From Gracilaria vermiculophylla (Eukaryota; Rhodophyta; Florideophyceae; Gracilariales; Gracilariaceae), in assembly GCA_019155205.2 (NCBI GenBank), contig JAHNZQ020000227.1:1817355-1867447 (forward strand): a stretch of 50,093 bases of DNA, written 5' to 3'. This document shows positions 10,713-20,882 of the stretch, one piece after another. Position numbers and translations under genes: made by a program. The stretch's first letter is position 1; the number at the start of each line of letters is the position of its first letter. A model generated the notes under the pieces. The model worked only from the letters and a program-made list of their open reading frames with translations. It did not search any database and had not been told where the DNA came from.

Positions 10713-12182
10713 CTATCGCATAGCCCTGAGGATAACTTTCTTCAACGGATTTGAAAAGTTCAACGCAGAAATACCTGCTCGTCTCCAGTCCCTGAACAAC
10801 GGGTTATCGACTCCGAAAACCCGTTGAAGCCCGTGTAAGACTCCCATCATACCAAGATTCGCAACCAGTCTCTCTGATTGATACCGCATTAAGGGAGCGC
10901 CCATCTCTCCCCCTACATCCCGTCCAGTGCTTGCAGCGCTCGTGATGCAATCAGACAAACATTGCGCATCCGCGAAACCCAAGTTCACTCCTTGTCCAGC
11001 CAGCGGGTGCACGCTATGGGCGGCATCACCCACCAACACAGTACGCTTCTTATTATAAACGTATTGCGGCGAGTGTCCAAGCGTCAATGGAAAGCTTGCA
11101 CGACGGCCTATAATTCCTGCAACCTCCGGCGGCGGCATAAAACTTTGTGCATTTCCCTTCTCACCAGCGTTCGGGAACGCTGCTTGCATTGCATTGGAAA
11201 TCAAATGCCATGGGGTCTGGCTTTGTTCTTCCTCAGTTGGATAAAAAGAGCTCGCGGTGACGAACTCGCCGTTTTCATGTCCTGCGAGAACAATATTCAG
11301 CTCGTTGATAAAGTCAGCTTCATTAGCCTCAACGAGGGCTCTTGCCTCGGTTGGGGTTGTCGTCCAAATGACGTTGCCGACGGGTGCAACGGTATCTTCG
11401 GTTGCAACGGGCAATACGGCAACAGGACCTGTGGAGACAAATCGTTGATATGCGGTGGTAATGACGTCCTTCATTTGAACATTGGCCACAACAGCACTTT
11501 GCCCATAACCATACTGAAACCAATCTGCTTCACACATAGCTCGAACGCGTGACTGAGAGCCGTCGCATGCGGCGATGAGCCGGCAACGAATGAGCTCACC
11601 GGAATCCAGTTGTACAACAGGCCACGGGACGGAGTCGCCCACATCAATAGAAACATCCTTATCTTGTGAGACACCGTCGAGGGGAGATTCCTGATCCGTG
11701 AATCCTATACTTTTAACGCTTCCTGATATGATTCGCAGTCCTGAATTTCCGTCAAGCAGGTCATTCATGCGACGATACATGGCATTCCGCAAGGTATCAT
11801 TATCCAAAACGTATCCCAAACAATCCTGTTCAATATCTGAAGCGTGAAACACAAGAGTGCCCGCGGGAGTGCCAGAAAGCTTTGCGGGCGCTTCTGCCAA
11901 AGGCAAAGGTGGTGGATGATCCCAAACAAACATCTTGTCAAAAACAGCGATGCGGGTGACAGGAATGCGAGGCCATATACCGATATCATCCAAGAATGTC
12001 TTGGATGACGGTGTGATCGTTGAGGTTCGCAGCGATGTCAAAGGCCATGAATCAATCGAAGGCGGAGCAGGATCAACCAGCACAACGTTCAAACTCTTTG
12101 CGGACGGGTGTGAGCTGACAGCAGTAGCCAAGGAGGCTCCGACCAGGCCCCCTCCGACAATGACCAAGTCCGCGTTGTGCAT
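10713..12182 (-). CDS. COQ6: COQ6-type ubiquinone biosynthesis FAD monooxygenase
   Basis: This FAD-dependent hydroxylase of the UbiH/COQ6 family hydroxylates the polyprenylated benzoquinone precursor ring during coenzyme Q synthesis; in other eukaryotes it sits on the matrix side of the inner mitochondrial membrane in the COQ complex. In the 489-aa product one sees the N-terminal dinucleotide motif VGGGLVGAS (9-17), the COQ6-like LRTSTITPSSKTFL (about 51-64), the DG motif ACDGSQSRVR (205-214), and the FAD/substrate motif GDAAHSVHPLAGQGVNLGFAD (starting at 385). Length fits the family. The open frame begins nine bases earlier at a GTG; the first ATG at 12182 is used because an in-frame TGA lies just upstream. 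The product then starts almost directly with the Rossmann fold and has no presequence. A short upstream exon carrying a mitochondrial signal is therefore possible but not visible. Confidence 0.9.
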   Translation of the reverse strand: MHNADLVIVGGGLVGASLATAVSSHPSAKSLNVVLVDPAPPSIDSWPLTSLRTSTITPSSKTFLDDIGIWPRIPVTRIAVFDKMFVWDHPPPLPLAEAPAKLSGTPAGTLVFHASDIEQDCLGYVLDNDTLRNAMYRRMNDLLDGNSGLRIISGSVKSIGFTDQESPLDGVSQDKDVSIDVGDSVPWPVVQLDSGELIRCRLIAACDGSQSRVRAMCEADWFQYGYGQSAVVANVQMKDVITTAYQRFVSTGPVAVLPVATEDTVAPVGNVIWTTTPTEARALVEANEADFINELNIVLAGHENGEFVTASSFYPTEEEQSQTPWHLISNAMQAAFPNAGEKGNAQSFMPPPEVAGIIGRRASFPLTLGHSPQYVYNKKRTVLVGDAAHSVHPLAGQGVNLGFADAQCLSDCITSAASTGRDVGGEMGAPLMRYQSERLVANLGMMGVLHGLQRVFGVDNPLFRDWRRAGISALNFSNPLKKVILRAMR

Positions 12183-13343
12183 AATTAGCACGGCTCACGA
12201 AGAAGCCAGTGACGTAGCCTGTTTCGCTAGACTGTCGCGAAGGCTGCGCTGAGCGCTTGTCCAGAAGTGATAGCCGAAATGCGCCGCACAGATACCACTT
12301 TGTTTCAAAAATAAAATAAACAACAGATGGGTCATTTGTCACCACATGGCGCAGCAGCGGAATCAATGCACGAAAAATCGAAAAAAGCACATCTTCCGCC
12401 CGTAGACGATGCCGCCAGGCGTATGAGGGGGCAGGACCCTGTTTGTCCCCCTCTCAACTTTCCCACTCCGGCTACTGTTTTCAGTCTCCGAAGTGTTGTT
12501 ACTGATGCGCACACAGCCATTGCTTCATCTATCAATAGCCGGCTTTCCACTAAAGTCAAGACATCGAGAGAAAGAGTCCAGCCGCCAGGGACTCGCGCTC
12601 CACGAGACCCACGGTGATCATTCCCGCAGCAGTTGATCATAAAGGAATCTGTACAATTGAACTTTTTGCATTCGTACCTCCATGTTTCCGCGTTCTAAAC
12701 TGCGCCAATGCAGCAAAGCTGCTACGCAATTCCCCAGCCGATAGTTCAAGAGTACATGCGTGAATCAAACTACATGTTTTCAATCTGGGCTTTCATTCAC
12801 ACCCCTGTACTTGCTCCACTTCGACGCATTTCTGATTCCGAGTACTACCTTATCAGAACTCATAACTACACAAGGGAGTTCATTCTTGAGGCCGTGTGTC
12901 TTCAAGCCCGTGGGACCATCCATGCTGGCACATTCCTTTTCATTGACGTGATTTCTTCTACTACACGCCATAGGCAGATAGTATGGCTCGCAACCAAACC
13001 ATTATGAAAGGTGACACGTTCAACAATCCTACGCACGTCCACATCCATAAGAAAGTAAAAAACAAATTGCACAAACATACGCACACAACAACAAACACAT
13101 CACAGAGCATACCAATTCCATTGCATCTTGCCCCATCCCTACTAACACGTATGCTACAATACGCTTGCTCACACTCCGTTTATCCCGCACTTTCTTCCAT
13201 GATGATATGTCTCAACTTTTTGTTCCCGGGCACCACGCTGGCTCAGTATATCAGCCACACCCTCAAAAAAAGGGACCAAAATGTCCAAACCAACAAACAA
13301 ACAAACATCATATATCTTTATCATCGCCATCACATTTGCATAT
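12183..13343. other. Intergenic, COQ6 5' side and Spen-like gene 3' side
   Basis: Both flanking genes read leftward, so this 1.16 kb holds the 3' end of the Spen-like gene and the promoter of COQ6. A 102-codon ATG frame at 12332-12640 (-) just upstream of COQ6 has no recognisable motif; it would be the place to look for a missed presequence exon. The part 13020-13130 is rich in A and C (CACA and ACAA runs). Confidence 0.45.
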
Positions 13344-16300
13344 TCATTTCTTCGGCGACGCCGATTTCGGACCCACAACAAGAAGAAGCGAATCATGTCC
13401 AGCAAAGTCTTGATAACGCCACGGCAGACGCAATTTGTTGAACACATAAGGGTTCGGAGGAATGCACAAAGTCAGGTACTTCTGCCCTTCCCACACGAAG
13501 CGCCCGATTCCGAGGCGCTGCTTGCTACGCAGTGATTGAAGGATCCCCTTAAAATACTCCCTGCTCCGTGGCGCCCTCTTGTCCGTCGGCGTAGAGTCCG
13601 CACCGTTGTCGTCCTCATCCCGGGCTTTGACCACAACAACCACGGCCTCTGGAGTCAACAGGTGATCAAATGCTTCATCATCAAACCTACCTCGAAACTC
13701 CACTTTCACATTCTTTGGGAACGCCGCTACAGCTTTCTTCACATAATCCTCCCCTTGCGTCGTTCGAAGCACTAAGAACCCATTACAAGCCGCTTGCGCC
13801 CCTTTCGAAAGAGTACCATTCCACACTACCGGTGGAAGTGGATCCGTGTTTTCCCTCGTAGTATATTTCAACACTTGTGGTTCGCAATAGCGCCCAAGGT
13901 TGTTGCAGAAATCTGCGTAATTTTGCCCATCTCCATCCTTGGAGCCACGGCCCGTGATTGCAGAGCGAAGAGTCTCCAGTCGTTCGCTTATCTGCGGTAG
14001 CTCAGGGTCCGGTGTTTCTTTCATACCCTTGACAACAGATATCTCTCCAGGTGGAGGAGTCATAGGCGACACATAAAATCGGTCAGATAACGCCGCTTGA
14101 AGAGTAGTAGGGGCCTTACCGCTGCTAAGTGTGTCTTCAGACCGCTTCATTTTTTTCGCTGAAGATCCATCCAAATCCAAGTCAGTGGGCGGGGTGGGCG
14201 GCGGGCGCTTCTTGAGCTCCGAAGATGAGGACGGACGAGCAGTTAATCCCCTCAAGCTGGCTGCCGACGGAAGCTTGGCATTTGGCAGTGCAAGGACCTC
14301 AAGCATTGTCTTATCCCCGCTCTGACCCCCGTGCACTTCAACGGTACAGTCATCAATCGGGACCACGACAAGCTCGTTCAAACCGATGTGTGCAAGCGCG
14401 CTCTTCACAAGTCGTTCCTCAATGCGGTCATGTGGGCCGACAAACTGAACGCGCCACTCACTTTTCCCTTTGAATCCACGAGTGTCACGATCGGCTTCCC
14501 GCCTTCCATGGTCACTGCCGCTGTCGCGGCGATCGCGGTCGCCGCCCTCAAAACGGCGGCGATCTGGTGGACCGTCTTCATCATCACGACCTTCCCTTTC
14601 TCGACCACCACCTCCGCCGCCGCCACCGCCACCACCGCTTCCTCTACCACCCGGACCGCCAAAGTCATCATGCGGTGACCGACGAGCACGCCCACCCATG
14701 TCATTCGAATGATTGCGGCTGGGAATATACGACACGGTGGCGTAGCGCGAGTGCAGAAGAGGTCTGCCATCAATATCCAACAAGCGAATAAGGAAGCGCG
14801 AGTCTTCTATGCCCAGCAATAACTGATCTGACTGCTTCAGCTTAATGTAAAGCGACTCGACACCATAGTTGCGACGCATGTCATCAATAATATCTTCCGG
14901 AATGAAGCCCGGTTGCAATTTTTGAACCCTTGCCACGGAAGGCACTTCCAAAGGCAGAATATTCACCTTCCGAGTGCTGATGGTGATGGAATTCATCGCC
15001 AGGGCCTTGCTGTAAGAGTCCTCATCGCAAAACACCACGACACAAGCTCCGCAGCGCCTGCCCACCGGTATGATTTCTTTGATCCTCAAGGCATCATTGA
15101 GATCCTCCAGGGTGCGAGCCAGGGTATCCACGACACGGTCACGCTCTTCACAAAACGGCAAATTGGTCAATACGGTGGTAACAGTTGGGTCAAGTGGCGG
15201 GTCCATTTTCCTCTCACGCTCATATCTGGGGTCGACAGGCTCGCGATCATATCGCCCGCCGCGAGAGTCGCGGCGATAATCACGCCCATAGTCGCGTTCA
15301 CGACCATATCCGCGTTCATACCTTCCATCATGGTCGCGACGGTAGCGGTCACGGTCCCTCCTATCGTAGTCGCGATCATATTCACGTTCACGATAATAAT
15401 CTGGAGAATAGCGGCGATCACGATGACGATCGTACACATCATCATACCCCCCGCCTCCACGTCGGTCACGACGGTCATGCTCGTACCTATCGTAGCGACG
15501 TTCACGCTCGTAGCGAGCCGAAGGTGATCGGGAGCGGCTGTGACCCCTGCCGGCGCCACCAGCACGAGAAAACCCATTGCCGACATCTCCATTACGATCG
15601 CTCTCACCGCGACGGTCGTAACGTCTCGGTGAGTTGTTTCTTCCTCTCCTGTCGTTTTCATCTTTTCCATGGCGATCCAGGTCATCTCTAGCGCGATCAG
15701 CGTGGCGATCAGTGGGCTCCCGACCATCTGCTGCATGCTCATCTCTAACACGTTCATCCCTCGGGGGGCGCTCATCACGGTGAGCTCGCGAGTCCCTTTC
15801 CCTTTCACGCGGACGTTCATCTCGAGGCGGTTCGTCACGGTAACGATCGTCTCGGAGACGGTCATCGCGGCCTGTCATGCGTCTCTCCCCGTCCGGCGGC
15901 ATAGGCGCAGGTGGCATTCCATTGTCACGGTACTCGCGCGAACGCGGAGTACCGCGCCCCTGGGCAGTGGCAATACAGATGGTAAGACCCGGGAGAGAGC
16001 GGTCCTTGTCCAAAGCGCGTCTGAAGGACTGCTCGTCGGCAAAGTCGACAAACCAGGTGTTCATGTCCGGCGGGCCGCCTTTAACCGGGCGGGAGCGTGC
16101 CTCGACAATGTTACAGCCGCGGAAAAGTTCTCGAACGTCCTTCTCGTCGGAAGGACGCGGCATGCCGCGCACACACACGGTGCGCTGGTCCTCTGGCATG
16201 GTGGACACCCTGAGCTTTCGGCCGCGGAATTCGGCGCCATCCAGATCGAGGGCGACGTCGACGGAGCGAAAGTCCAAGACGTAGACGTAGGCATTTCCAT

Positions 16301-16601
16301 TAACGCGATTTCCAGGCGACACCTTGACGAGCGAGACGTGTTTGACGTCGACGCCGGCGACGCGGAAAAAGTGCTCAATGTCCTGTTCGGTGGTATTGTA
16401 GTCAAGGTTGGCGAGCAGGATGCGCGGCGGAGGGGGGGGGGGGGAGGCATCTGGGGCACGCGGCGGGGGCGGAGGGGTGAGCGAGGGCTGGTCGCGACGG
16501 TCGTCGGGGGCCGCGGAGAGACGTGGCTTCTTGCCGGGGCGGGGGTCCCTCATGCGTTCGTGCGACCACTCGGGGTCGCGCTCGGCATGGTCGTTGACCA
16601 T
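13344..16601 (-). CDS. Spen-like RNA-binding protein (RRMs, RD-rich linker, SPOC)
   Basis: This 1085-aa nuclear protein probably acts in RNA processing or transcriptional repression, as other Spen/FPA/RBM15-type proteins do. RRM1 spans about 60-133 (ILLANLDY as RNP2, NAYVYVLDF as RNP1-like) and RRM2 about 140-213 (TVCVRGMP). A long Arg/Asp-rich region with RDR, RER and RYDR repeats (about 240-490) follows, then a third, weaker RRM-like segment (about 500-580, TVLTNLPF). A Gly-run (GGGGGGG) linker and a C-terminal SPOC-like domain (about 923-1075: VVWNGTL, EYFKGILQSL, RLGIGRF) complete it. The combination of RRMs with a C-terminal SPOC fold defines the family. The open frame extends 74 codons upstream to a GTG with no ATG; the first ATG is at 16601. 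Its 5' end faces the divergent hydrolase gene. SPOC assignment is from pattern only. Confidence 0.75.
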   Translation of the reverse strand: MVNDHAERDPEWSHERMRDPRPGKKPRLSAAPDDRRDQPSLTPPPPPRAPDASPPPPPPRILLANLDYNTTEQDIEHFFRVAGVDVKHVSLVKVSPGNRVNGNAYVYVLDFRSVDVALDLDGAEFRGRKLRVSTMPEDQRTVCVRGMPRPSDEKDVRELFRGCNIVEARSRPVKGGPPDMNTWFVDFADEQSFRRALDKDRSLPGLTICIATAQGRGTPRSREYRDNGMPPAPMPPDGERRMTGRDDRLRDDRYRDEPPRDERPRERERDSRAHRDERPPRDERVRDEHAADGREPTDRHADRARDDLDRHGKDENDRRGRNNSPRRYDRRGESDRNGDVGNGFSRAGGAGRGHSRSRSPSARYERERRYDRYEHDRRDRRGGGGYDDVYDRHRDRRYSPDYYREREYDRDYDRRDRDRYRRDHDGRYERGYGRERDYGRDYRRDSRGGRYDREPVDPRYERERKMDPPLDPTVTTVLTNLPFCEERDRVVDTLARTLEDLNDALRIKEIIPVGRRCGACVVVFCDEDSYSKALAMNSITISTRKVNILPLEVPSVARVQKLQPGFIPEDIIDDMRRNYGVESLYIKLKQSDQLLLGIEDSRFLIRLLDIDGRPLLHSRYATVSYIPSRNHSNDMGGRARRSPHDDFGGPGGRGSGGGGGGGGGGGREREGRDDEDGPPDRRRFEGGDRDRRDSGSDHGRREADRDTRGFKGKSEWRVQFVGPHDRIEERLVKSALAHIGLNELVVVPIDDCTVEVHGGQSGDKTMLEVLALPNAKLPSAASLRGLTARPSSSSELKKRPPPTPPTDLDLDGSSAKKMKRSEDTLSSGKAPTTLQAALSDRFYVSPMTPPPGEISVVKGMKETPDPELPQISERLETLRSAITGRGSKDGDGQNYADFCNNLGRYCEPQVLKYTTRENTDPLPPVVWNGTLSKGAQAACNGFLVLRTTQGEDYVKKAVAAFPKNVKVEFRGRFDDEAFDHLLTPEAVVVVVKARDEDDNGADSTPTDKRAPRSREYFKGILQSLRSKQRLGIGRFVWEGQKYLTLCIPPNPYVFNKLRLPWRYQDFAGHDSLLLVVGPKSASPKK

Positions 16602-17323
16602 GGTGAACGATGAGGATGCGGGGAAGGTGGAAGGCAAGCCGTGCGGGGGGGTAGAAAGGGAGGGAGGGAGGGATTCAAGGGGGAGGATGGCCGGAAGGGC
16701 GTGCGCAAGGGCGGCGCACGAGATGTGTGTGCGCGGGGGACGCTCTGCGGGGAACGGTTGTTGTTGCGCTTGGCTATGAAATAGGAGTAGCGGTCGCACA
16801 AGCGGAGAGCAAACGCCACACACACAACACGACGGCGAGGCACAGCCACAGCGCGCGCGGCGCGGAAGAACGGACGCGGGCGCTGTTTACGCGCGGCGCG
16901 CGGCTTGCCGGCGCCGAAAAAACCGGCCGCGCCACCGCCACCGTCGCCGCCGCCGCGAAAAACCGCCAAAATCTCGCACGTGGCAACGCTGTGAGGCGTG
17001 TTCGAGGTGTCTTCGTTGTCCACGTGAAACACGTCGGCGTGATGGAAGGCAATCGTTGCGTGTATCGCGTGTGAAGATTCGTCAAGGGGGTGAACGTGCG
17101 CCGCGTGTGCGTATTCTTGAGGTGGGGGACGTGTGCTGCGTGTGGGGTGAGGCGTGCCCGTGCGTGCCCGTGCCCGTGCGCCGTGTGCTGCAGCGCTGGG
17201 CGTCTGCGCCAAGAATGATAGCGTCTTCAACATCTCCACATCCGCCGTCGCATGTGGGGACGGCGACGACGGCGACAACAAAGTCTGTGACGACGTCGGG
17301 CGCTGGTTGAGGCAGCGGCAGCA
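16602..17323. promoter_or_regulatory. Shared divergent promoter region
   Basis: The Spen-like gene (-) and the alpha/beta hydrolase (+) start 722 bp apart in opposite directions. The space is very GC-rich, with CACACA/GTGTGT and GCC runs and no TATA box near either start. The long frames crossing it are unbroken only because of the composition. It probably works as a bidirectional promoter, by inference from geometry. Confidence 0.5.
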
Positions 17324-18364
17324 ATGGCGGTGCGCACGGCGGTGCGGGTGGCGTTGTCGCTGCTGCGCGTGGCGGCGCACGCGTCGCTTCTGCTGGAGGC
17401 TCAGCGGCTGCTGCTTCAGGTGCTACGCCCCATCGCCCGGCGGCGGCTCCCGCGCATGGAGCAGCAGCTGCTGTCCAGCGTCCGCACGCCGCTGGCGCAC
17501 CTCTTCGTGCGCGACGCGCTCGGCCACTCCATCCACGTCATCCACGCCGCGCACGCCGCGCCCACGCACCACGTCGTGCTTCTGCACGGCCACTCCATGT
17601 CCGCCGCCTTCTGGTACCGCAACTTCGACCACCTCGTCTCGCTGCGCGCTTCCGTGTGGGCTATCGACCTCCTCGGCTGGGGCCGCAGTGACCGTCCTCC
17701 CTTCCGTGGCTCCTCCGCCCACGACAGCGTGCAGTGGTTCCTGCACTCTCTCTCCGCCGTCATCGACGCCCTGTGTCTCCCCACCTTCACCCTCGTCGGC
17801 CACAGCCTCGGCGCTTACCTGTCCATCGAGTACACCTCGCGCAATCCCCACCGCGTTCGCCACCTCGTCATGCTCTCGCCCGCCGCCGCCATACGCCCCA
17901 TTCCCCTTTCCCGCGCTCTCTACTTCTGTCTGCCCCCGCAGCGCATCGTGCGCCGCGGCGGCCTGCTCGGCTTCTTGCTCTTTTCGCTCAAGTACCCGCG
18001 CTCTGACTCCTACGTCCGCGACCGCCTGCGCGAGTACACCTACCACCTGGCCGCCCAGACCCCCCCCAGCGGCGAGACCGCCGTGCGCCCCATCATCCGC
18101 TTCTGTGGTCTCAAGCGAGCCGAGTGCGTGCGCCCCATCGTCGAGGTTCTGCGCCTGTTTTCTGTCCCGGTCCGCATCGTTTGCGGCAGCGCCGACTCCT
18201 CCGTCCCCATTCACAGCTTCTTTGAGCTGTACCGCGCTATGAGGCGCCTGGGCTTTCGTGTGCTTATGGACGTTGTCGACGGCTGCGACCACTGTCCCAT
18301 GCTGGAGAGTCCACACCAATTTTTGAACATCATGACCTCCGTGCTCAACAGCCACCTCGAGTAG
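17324..18364 (+). CDS. Alpha/beta hydrolase, ABHD4/ABHD5-like
   Basis: The 346-aa serine hydrolase should act on lipid esters or amides (lysophospholipase, N-acyl-phospholipid hydrolase or acyltransferase in this family). Residues 1-45 form an amphipathic, Arg/Leu-rich N-terminus that could target or tether it to membranes. The fold follows: oxyanion segment VLLHGHSMSAAFW (85-97), DLLGWGRSDRP (115-125, closely matching the DLLGFGRS signature of the ABHD4/5 group), nucleophile Ser161 in VGHSLGA, acid Asp291 in CGSADSSVP and His323 in GCDHCPM. The ABHD5-type H-x4-D near the C-terminus reads H-x4-E here. The nucleophile is Ser, so unlike animal ABHD5 it can be an active hydrolase. The ATG at 17324 is the first in frame. 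Position-3 GC is very high, as in the PLP enzyme and unlike SSADH or COQ6. Confidence 0.8.
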   Translation: MAVRTAVRVALSLLRVAAHASLLLEAQRLLLQVLRPIARRRLPRMEQQLLSSVRTPLAHLFVRDALGHSIHVIHAAHAAPTHHVVLLHGHSMSAAFWYRNFDHLVSLRASVWAIDLLGWGRSDRPPFRGSSAHDSVQWFLHSLSAVIDALCLPTFTLVGHSLGAYLSIEYTSRNPHRVRHLVMLSPAAAIRPIPLSRALYFCLPPQRIVRRGGLLGFLLFSLKYPRSDSYVRDRLREYTYHLAAQTPPSGETAVRPIIRFCGLKRAECVRPIVEVLRLFSVPVRIVCGSADSSVPIHSFFELYRAMRRLGFRVLMDVVDGCDHCPMLESPHQFLNIMTSVLNSHLE

Positions 18365-20882
18365 CCCTGGTTTTGCTCAAACTCTTGTTATTTTTATTGT
18401 ATCGTATACGACGGATAACCATGGTTTACCACGGTGCCGCTCGCAGTCCTGCAATCGCTAGTAGCCCGTGACATTCACTGCCTTCACTTTTCTTGCTGTC
18501 AGTGCGCCAATAAGAGCCCTCGTACTCTCCCATCGCACTGTTTACGCGTCCGCTTCAAGAGCGAACAATACTTGCCTGACGCGAGATGGCGACGCTCACA
18601 TTCTTACACAGCGCCGAGCGTTTTCCTCAAGCGCTTAACAGAGCGTTAGATGTCTTATAGTGGCCCTCCTTCTTCTTTGTCAAGTCTGAGGTACCGTAAT
18701 GCAGAACTGTCTCTCCCGCTCTTGCTGTCAACGAGTCAGCATCTTTTGTCAGCTATTAGAAACAAAATTTCCAACCAGTATCGCTTTTGCTCTCTTTGTC
18801 CCCATGGCTCTTTTTCCTGTTTTGTCTTTAACCACCCAATCACTCAGTCCCTTGTTCTAACCTTTATTAAAATGTTAGCTCGCTTAGGCTTGCTTTGCCC
18901 CAGCAACTCTATCATCGAACATGCGTAAGAATCGAGCCACATCATTTTGTTTTAAAGTTCATCATCACTAGATGTCTAGAAATGAGCAGCACTTATGCTC
19001 TCGGTAGCAAACACGGGTTTGGTACCTGTTCGCAGGAACGCGAGCAAGAGAACTATGCGGGCACTGACGCGGGTCAGATGCTTAGCATTATGTAATTTTC
19101 CTGAGCAATACGGCGTTCTATCCGGCAGGTGGGGAGAGAATGCGTACAACCGTGCGCAATATGGCAAGAAGCACAGAGCAGTACAGATAGAATCAATAAG
19201 CAGTATCGATATAGTATCGATCCAAGGATATAACGTTGGCGCAAGGACTGCACTTCAAGTATCGGTAACGGCCGGTGATGGATGAAATACTGACACAATT
19301 CAAATACTTGCTGTACAATACTGTAGATAAGCTACTTCACGCCTCTGCAGTCGTCAGCGCTTTTTACTCTCGGACCAACTACGTTATTAAGACTTTTTTT
19401 GCCATTTTTTCAACGCATTGGGTTTGTTTTCATTCAAAGGAATGCTTTAATTTATGAAAAAGATGTTCAAGAAGGGCCGGGAATTCTAAATACGGATAGT
19501 ATTTCATATATTTCAGCTATGTCGCAATTGATTGCAACCCATTCTCAGCGTATATCATCACTTTGCAATATCTTTCTTGTAATGCTATTTCGATCATCCA
19601 TCACTGTCACAAAGCAATTTGCTCCCCATCGCCTGACAAATATCCAACCATTGCCATGGTCTGCGTCTTCAGATTCTCCAACGCTCTTCTACAACTCCAA
19701 CATCTCAGACCCCTTTTTTTCAAAGACAGAAACACCATGATCTCATTGTATATGATTTTTCCATTCATGAGCAATCTGTGATTTTTTTCGAAAACCCTTT
19801 CAAGTACCCTGTGAAAGTTTTCGAGTTAGCTGTTTTCAAGAAATTGAAATAGTCGTATTGTGCCAGAGATTCTATGAGCCAAGCTTTTCAACAATGCAAT
19901 CAGCAATCTGATGGGTTGATTGCACGGCGAAAAGCCAGTTGATTGCGATTCCACGAAAAGCGAGCAATCGATTACAACCCTATCGATTGAATTGCAGCCC
20001 TACATCTGGGCTTCTGGAACGTATGATGAAACATGTAGTTCTGTTGATGCGCAAGCATATATAGCACGAGAGAAAAGTGCCAAGGTCGTCAGAACAAGAA
20101 TCTTTCTTGCTCTCTCCGTCATGAGCTTTTGTGAGCAGAGATTTTTGATGTCGAAAGAGAACAGCATAGTATTAAAGTAACAGTACTTGAGAGGTGCGTT
20201 CAGGATGTCTCTGCGTTTGGAATGGTCTCGTGAATTCATATACCGCATATTTTTAGAAATGTGATGTTCGTCACCGTTTTTCGAGTCATGTCTGATCATA
20301 AGATCATCAGTTGGAAAGCTTTATTATTGTGTTGTGCCTCGTGCCTGAAATATGGAATGAAAGGGTTACCACGTCAACACGAATGGTGCGTTTATTACTT
20401 TAACCGAAAGACGGACCTTGTCAGCATCATGCATTGAGATGTACGGGTTCAAGTTCAGAGTTACAAGCTCTCCACTCAACCTCGATTGAGATCATTGGGT
20501 TGAAGTCTGAGGAATATGGGCTCAGAAAAATCAGAAAACAACGATGAGAACCAAGTGTAACTGGAAAATGGGTGAAACCTGAAAAAATATAAGGACAAGA
20601 AACAAATACCTTGTATTGTTTTCTTTATTTTGATTATAATTCTCTCCATTCGCGTGTTCCTTAATAATTGCATTGTGTAAGCTTTGTAGCTTGCACCCAA
20701 TCAAGCCGGACAAAGCGCGATCACCAGAACGGAAATCTCGTGTCCAAATTAGAAGCGATGGTTTTGTACTCAGGATTGCCCAGATTGGAGACACTTTTCG
20801 TTAAATTCAGGACTGTAAAACCGTTCAAAAACAAGTACATGTATTGCAAAACGATGTCACAGGGCGCTTCACAGTTTTCAAA
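18365..20882. other. Intergenic, AT-richer, nothing recognised
   Basis: These 2.5 kb after the hydrolase stop have short frames only (up to about 113 codons) without motifs. A small duplication of agtatcgat occurs near 19202-19221. No transposon ends were noticed. Confidence 0.45.

Noticed and set aside
12183..12390. Upstream extension of COQ6 by a hydrophobic N-terminus in another frame
   Set aside because: It opens on GTG, is out of frame, and would need an unsupported splice.
15167..16779. Long frames overlapping the Spen-like gene
   Set aside because: Open only because of the repetitive, GC-rich RD-coding sequence; no independent domain.
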